This document shows, piece by piece, positions 43,905 to 48,277 of a stretch of DNA of 48,277 nt. Numbering within the stretch: the stretch's first letter is position 1; every line of letters starts with the position of its first letter. Source of the stretch: Penium margaritaceum (Eukaryota; Streptophyta; Zygnematophyceae; Desmidiales; Peniaceae). The notes beneath the pieces are model-generated. The model was not told the DNA's origin. It saw nothing but the letters and a program-made list of their open reading frames with translations, and made no database searches. The stretch spans positions 1 through 48,277 of the forward strand of contig SZWC01003644.1 of the NCBI GenBank assembly GCA_023375785.1, written 5' to 3'. The translations under genes were made by a program, and so were the position numbers.

Positions 43905-46900
43905 ACGACCAAGATAAGTGGAAGAAGGCCAAGACAAATAAACCAAGCCAAAGACAAGTGGAGCAAGCCCAATAGAAATCGCGCAAGTCCAATACAGCTG
44001 GAGAACGCCAAGGCAACTAGACCAAGGCCAATACAACTGGAGCAATGCCCTGACAGTTGGAGCAAGCCCAAGATAACTGGAACAAGGCCAGGACAACTGT
44101 AGGAAGCCCAACACAATAGGGGTAAGCCCAAGACAACTAGAGCAGGCCTAAGACAACTGGAGCAAGGCCAAGAAAGCTAGAGCAAGCCGAAGACAACTGG
44201 AGCAAGCCCAAGACAACTGGAGCAATGCCAATAAATCTTGAGCAAGCCCAAGACAACTGGAGCAAGCACAAGACAAAGGAGCAGGCCCAAGACAACTGGA
44301 GGAAGGCCAAGACAACTGGAGCAAGGCCAAGATAACTGGAGCAAGGCCAAGACAACAAGAGTAGGCCCAAGACAACTGGAGCAAGGCTAAGACAACTGGA
44401 GCAAGGCCAAGACATCAAAAGCAAGTCCAAGACAACTGGAGCAAGGCCAAGACAGGTGGGGCAAGCCCAAGATAAGTGGAGCAAGGCCAAGACAACTAGA
44501 GCAAGCCCAAGACAACTGGAGCAGGCCCAAGATAACTCGAGCAAGCCCAAAACAGCTGGAGCAAGGCCAAGATAAGTGGAGGAATGCCAAGATAACTGGA
44601 CCAAGCCCAAGACAAGTGGAGCAAGTCCAAGAGACCTCAAGCAAGACCAAGACAGCTGGAGCAAGTCTAAGACAACAAGAGCAAGACAAAAAGAACTAGA
44701 GCAATGCCAAGACGGTTGGAGCAAGCCCAACACAACTCGGGCAAGGCCAAGAAAAATGAACAAACCCCAAGAAAACTGGAGCAAGCCGAAGACAAGAGGG
44801 GCAATCCCAAGCCAACTGGAGCAGGCCTGAGACAACTGGAGCAAGGCCAAGACAACAGGAGCAAGCCTAATAAAACTGGGGCAAGCCCAAGACAACTGGA
44901 GCAAGGCCAAGAAAACTCGAGCAAGCCCAAGATAAAAGGAGCAAGCCCACATGAACTGGAGCATGCAAAAGACAACTACAGCAAGGCCAAGAGAACTGGA
45001 GCAAGGCAGAGAAAACTTGAGCAAGCCCAAGACAACTGGAGCAAGCCCAGGACAACTGGAGCAAGGCCAAGACAACTAGAGCAAGGCCAAGACAACTGGA
45101 GCAAGGCCAAGAAAACTGGAACAAGGCCAAGACAGGTGGAGCAAGCCGAAGACAACTGGAGCAGGGCCAAAACAGCTGGAGTAAGCCCAAGACAGCTTGA
45201 GCAAGCCCAAGACAACTGGGACAAGCCCAAGACAACTGGAGCAAGGCCAAGACAACGTGAGAAAGGCTAAGACAATTGGAGTAAGCCCAATACACCTGGA
45301 GCAAGCCAAAAACAACTAGAGCAAGGCCAAAACAATTGGAGCAAGTCCAAGACAACTGGAGCAAGCCCAAGGCAACTGGACCAAGCTCAAGACAACTGTA
45401 GCAAGTCGAGGACAACTGCAGCAAGGCCAAGACAATTGGATCAAGCCCAAGAAAACTGGAGCAAGCCCAAGAGAAGTGCACCAAGCCAAAGAAATCGAGA
45501 GCTTGGCCAAGACAACTCGAGCAATCCCAGGAAATCTGGAGCTGGACGAAGACACCTGGAGCCAATCTAAGACAACTGGAGCATAAGCAAGACAACTGGG
45601 GCAAGTCCAAGACAACTGGGGCAAGCTCAAGACAACTGGAGTAAGCCAAAGACAACTAGAGCAAGCCCAAGAAAACCGTAACAAGGCCAAGAGAACAAGA
45701 GCAAGCGCAAGACACCTCGAGCAAGCCCAAAACAGCTGGAGCAAGGCCAAGATAACTGGAAGCAGGCCAAGACAATGAGACCAAGCCCAAGACAAGTTGA
45801 GCAAGCCCAAGACAACTCGAGCAAGTCCAAGACAGCTGGAGCACGTCTAAGAAAATTGGAGCAAGGCCAGACAACTGGAGCAATGCCAAGACAATTGGAG
45901 CAAGCCCAAGACAACTGGAGAAAGGCAAAGACAACTAGAGAAAGCCCAAGACAACTGGAGCAAGCCCAAGACAACAAGGGCAAGCCCAAGAAAACTGGAG
46001 TAGGCGTAAGACAATTGGAGCAAGGCCAAGACAACTGGAGCAAGCCCAAGACTACTCGAGCAAGCCCAAGAGAATTGGAGCAAGGCCAAGAAAACTCAAG
46101 CAAGCCCAAACCAACTGGAGCAAGCCCAAGACAGCAGGAGCATGACCAAGGCAACTGGAGGAAGGCCAAGACAATTGGAGCAAGACCAAGATAACTGGAG
46201 CAAGGCCAAGAAAGCTGGAGTAGGCCCAAGACAATTGGAGCAAGTCCAAGACAACTGGAGCAAGGCGAGACAACTAGAGCAAGGCCAAGACAACTGGAGC
46301 AAGGCCAAGACAAGTGGAGCAAGCCCAAGACAACTGGAGCAAGGCCAGGACAAATGGAGCAAGCCCAAGACATCTCGAGCAAGCCCAAGACAACTGGAGC
46401 AAGCAGAAAACAGGTGAAGCAAGGCCAAGATAACTCGAGGAAAGCCAAGACAACTTGACCAAGCCCAAGACAACTGGAGCAAGCCCAAGACATCTCAAGC
46501 AAATCCAAAACAGCTGGAGCAAGCCTAAGACAACAAGAGCATGACCAAGACAACTAGAGCAATGCCAAAACAATTGGAGCAAGCCGAAGACAATAAGAGC
46601 AAGGCCAAGTCAACTGGAGAAACCCCAAGACAACAAGAGCAAGCCAAAGACAACATGGGCAAGCCCAAGATAGCTGGAGCACGCCAAAGACAACATGAGC
46701 ATGGCCAAGACACCTGGAGCAAGCCCAAATAAACTGGTGCAAGCCCAAGACAACTGTAGAAAGGCCAAGAAAACTCGAGCATGTCCAAGACAACTCGAGC
46801 AAGCCCAAGACAACTGGAGCAGGCACAAGACAACAGGAGCAAGGCCAAGACAACTGGAGCAAGGCCACGACAACAAGAGCAAGCCAAAGACAACTGGAGC

Positions 46901-46970
46901 AGGCCCAAGACAACTTGAGCAGGGACAAGACAACTGGAGCAAGGCCAAGATAAGTGGAGCAAGGCCACTC
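43905..46970. repeat. 20-bp satellite array, block D
   Basis: About 150 monomers, same strand. It includes the higher-order marker pair at 45539 (GAGCTGGA) and 45841 (GCACGTC), again 302 bp apart, and a GCAAGTCTAAG-type marker near 44665. It ends abruptly in GGAGCAAGGCCAC, where the 21-bp satellite starts. Confidence 0.97.
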
Positions 46971-48277
46971 TGCAACAAGTTCGCATAACTCCGTAACCAG
47001 TTCGCATCACTCCAAAACAACATTGCACCACTCCGCAACCAGTTGGCAACACTCCGCAACCAGTTCGCACCACTCCACAACCAGTTTGCACCACCCCGCA
47101 ACCAGTTGGAACCACTCCGCAACCCGTGTGCACCACTCCACGACCAGTTTGCACCACTCCACAACAAGTTTGCACCACTCCGCAACCAGTTCGCACCACT
47201 CCGCAACCAGTTCGCACCACTCCGCAACCGGTTCGCACCACTCCGCAACCAGTTTACACCACTCCGCAACCAGTTTGCACCACTCCACAACCAGTTTCCA
47301 CCACTCCGACACCAGCTCACACCACTCCGCAACCAGTTCACACCAGTCCACAACCCATTCCCACTACTCCGTAACCGGTTTGCACCACTCCGCAACCAGT
47401 TTGCACCACTCCGCAACCAGTTTGCAGCAATCCGCAACCAGTTCCAACCACTCCGCAACCAGTCTGCACCACTCCATCACCAGTTCGCACCACTGCACAT
47501 TCAGTTCGCACCACTCCGCAACCAGTTTGCACCACTCCGCAGCCAGTTCGCACCACTCCGCAACCAGTATGCACCACTCCGCAACCAGTTCGCACCACTG
47601 CACATTCAGTTCGCACCACTCCGCAACCAGTTTGCACCACTCCGCAGCCAGTTCGCACCACTCCGCAACCAGTATGCACCACTCCGCAACCAGTTCGCAC
47701 CACTCCACGACGAGTTCGCACCACTCCGCAACTAGTTCGCACCATACCCCAACCAGTTCGCACCACAGTGCAACCAGATCGTACCACTCTGAAACCAGTT
47801 GGCTCCACTCCGCAACCAGTTTACACGACTCTGCAACCAGTTGGCACCACTGCACAACCAGTTTGAACCACTCCGCAACCAGTTCACATCACTCCGTCAC
47901 CAGTTCGCATCAGTCCACAACCCGTTTGCACCACTCTGCAACCAGTTCGCACTACTTTGCAACCAGTACGCACCACTCTGCAACCAGTTCACACCTTCGC
48001 CACCAGTTTGCACCACTCCGCAACCAGGTCACATGACTCCGAAACCAGTTCGCACCACTCTGTCAGTTTGAACCACTCCGCAACCAGTTCGCACCACTCC
48101 GCAACCAGTTTGCACCACTCCACAACCAGTTTGCACCACTCCGCAACCAGTTCGCACCACTCCGCAACCAGTTTGCACCACTCCGCAACCAGTTCGCACC
48201 ACTCCGCAACCAGTTCGCACCACTCTGCAACCAGTTCGCACCACTCCGCAACCAGTTCGCACCACTCCGCAACCAGT
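46971..48277. repeat. 21-bp satellite array
   Basis: A different tandem repeat with a 21-bp period and core CACTCCGCAACCAGTTC, about 62 copies to the right edge. Variants include CACTCCACAACC and CAGTTTGC. It is C-rich on the plus strand and keeps two CpG per monomer, unlike the 20-bp satellite. Because 21 is a multiple of three, all frames stay open for long distances as seven-residue repeats on both strands. I do not call these genes. Confidence 0.96.
47481..47690. repeat. 105-bp (five-monomer) tandem duplication in the 21-bp satellite
   Basis: 47481-47585 recurs at 47586-47690 with the same private variants (ACTGCACATTCAGTT, CCGCAGCCAGTTCG, CCAGTATGCACC). The offset is 105 bp, exactly five monomers. 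A recent local amplification. Confidence 0.9.

Noticed and set aside
1-46970. CRISPR-like array of short regular repeats.
   Set aside because: There are no unique spacers between repeats; the monomers abut directly, and the context is eukaryotic retrotransposons.
46954-48272. Long open frames with seven-residue repeats on both strands of the 21-bp satellite (up to 360 codons).
   Set aside because: A 21-bp period keeps every frame in register and open. All frames are open together, so there is no coding evidence.
46971-48277. Telomeric repeat at the right edge.
   Set aside because: The 21-bp core has no resemblance to TTTAGGG- or TTAGGG-type units.

Overview
This 48.3-kb window is repeat DNA from a eukaryotic chromosome, probably a large, transposon-rich genome. 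I see no host gene with a normal structure. The element types (a Ty1/copia element with a half-tRNA-iMet type primer site, and a long Ty3/gypsy element) and the satellite fit a plant or streptophyte-alga genome, but the lineage cannot be fixed from the sequence.

Background. About 26 kb (1-12641, 28319-31974, 36926-43572, 43905-46970) is one satellite with a 20-bp monomer, close to GCAAGCCCAAGACAACTGGA, roughly 1300 copies in one orientation. Under the monomer there is a higher-order repeat. Diagnostic variant monomers recur in fixed order, and two of them sit exactly 302 bp apart at eight places, including once across a 15.7-kb insertion. Around 46970 the array changes abruptly to a different satellite with a 21-bp monomer (core CACTCCGCAACCAGTTC), which runs off the right edge.

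Insertions. (1) 12642-28318 is a complete but decayed Ty3/gypsy-like LTR retrotransposon. It has 1.4-kb LTRs, TG...CA ends and a perfect 5-bp target duplication, TGGGA. Its reading frames give Gag (capsid, CCHC knuckle), a protease with a lost active site, RT and RNase H. A non-standard 4-kb segment follows: a second protease with an intact DTG, a Pro/Thr/Ala-rich stretch and a helical/coiled-coil region. Then come integrase and, in the same frame, a Cys-rich module matching RING and PHD finger spacing. (2) 31975-36925 is a Ty1/copia element with two 700-bp LTRs (about 6% apart), target duplication AAGAC, a broken Gag-Pol and a 67-base assembly gap where RNase H should be. Its LTRs hold five heat-shock-element cores and a tRNA-like A-box/B-box pair. 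(3) 43583-43887 is a small element with 14-bp inverted termini (MITE-like).

Order of events. The higher-order satellite came first, because deleting each LTR element plus one target duplication restores the 20-bp phase. The gypsy element came next (LTRs about 10% apart in the part compared), then the copia element (about 6%). Both are now inactive. The most novel items are the RING/PHD module and second protease of the gypsy element, the conserved heat-shock cores of the copia LTR, and the 302-bp higher-order rule.
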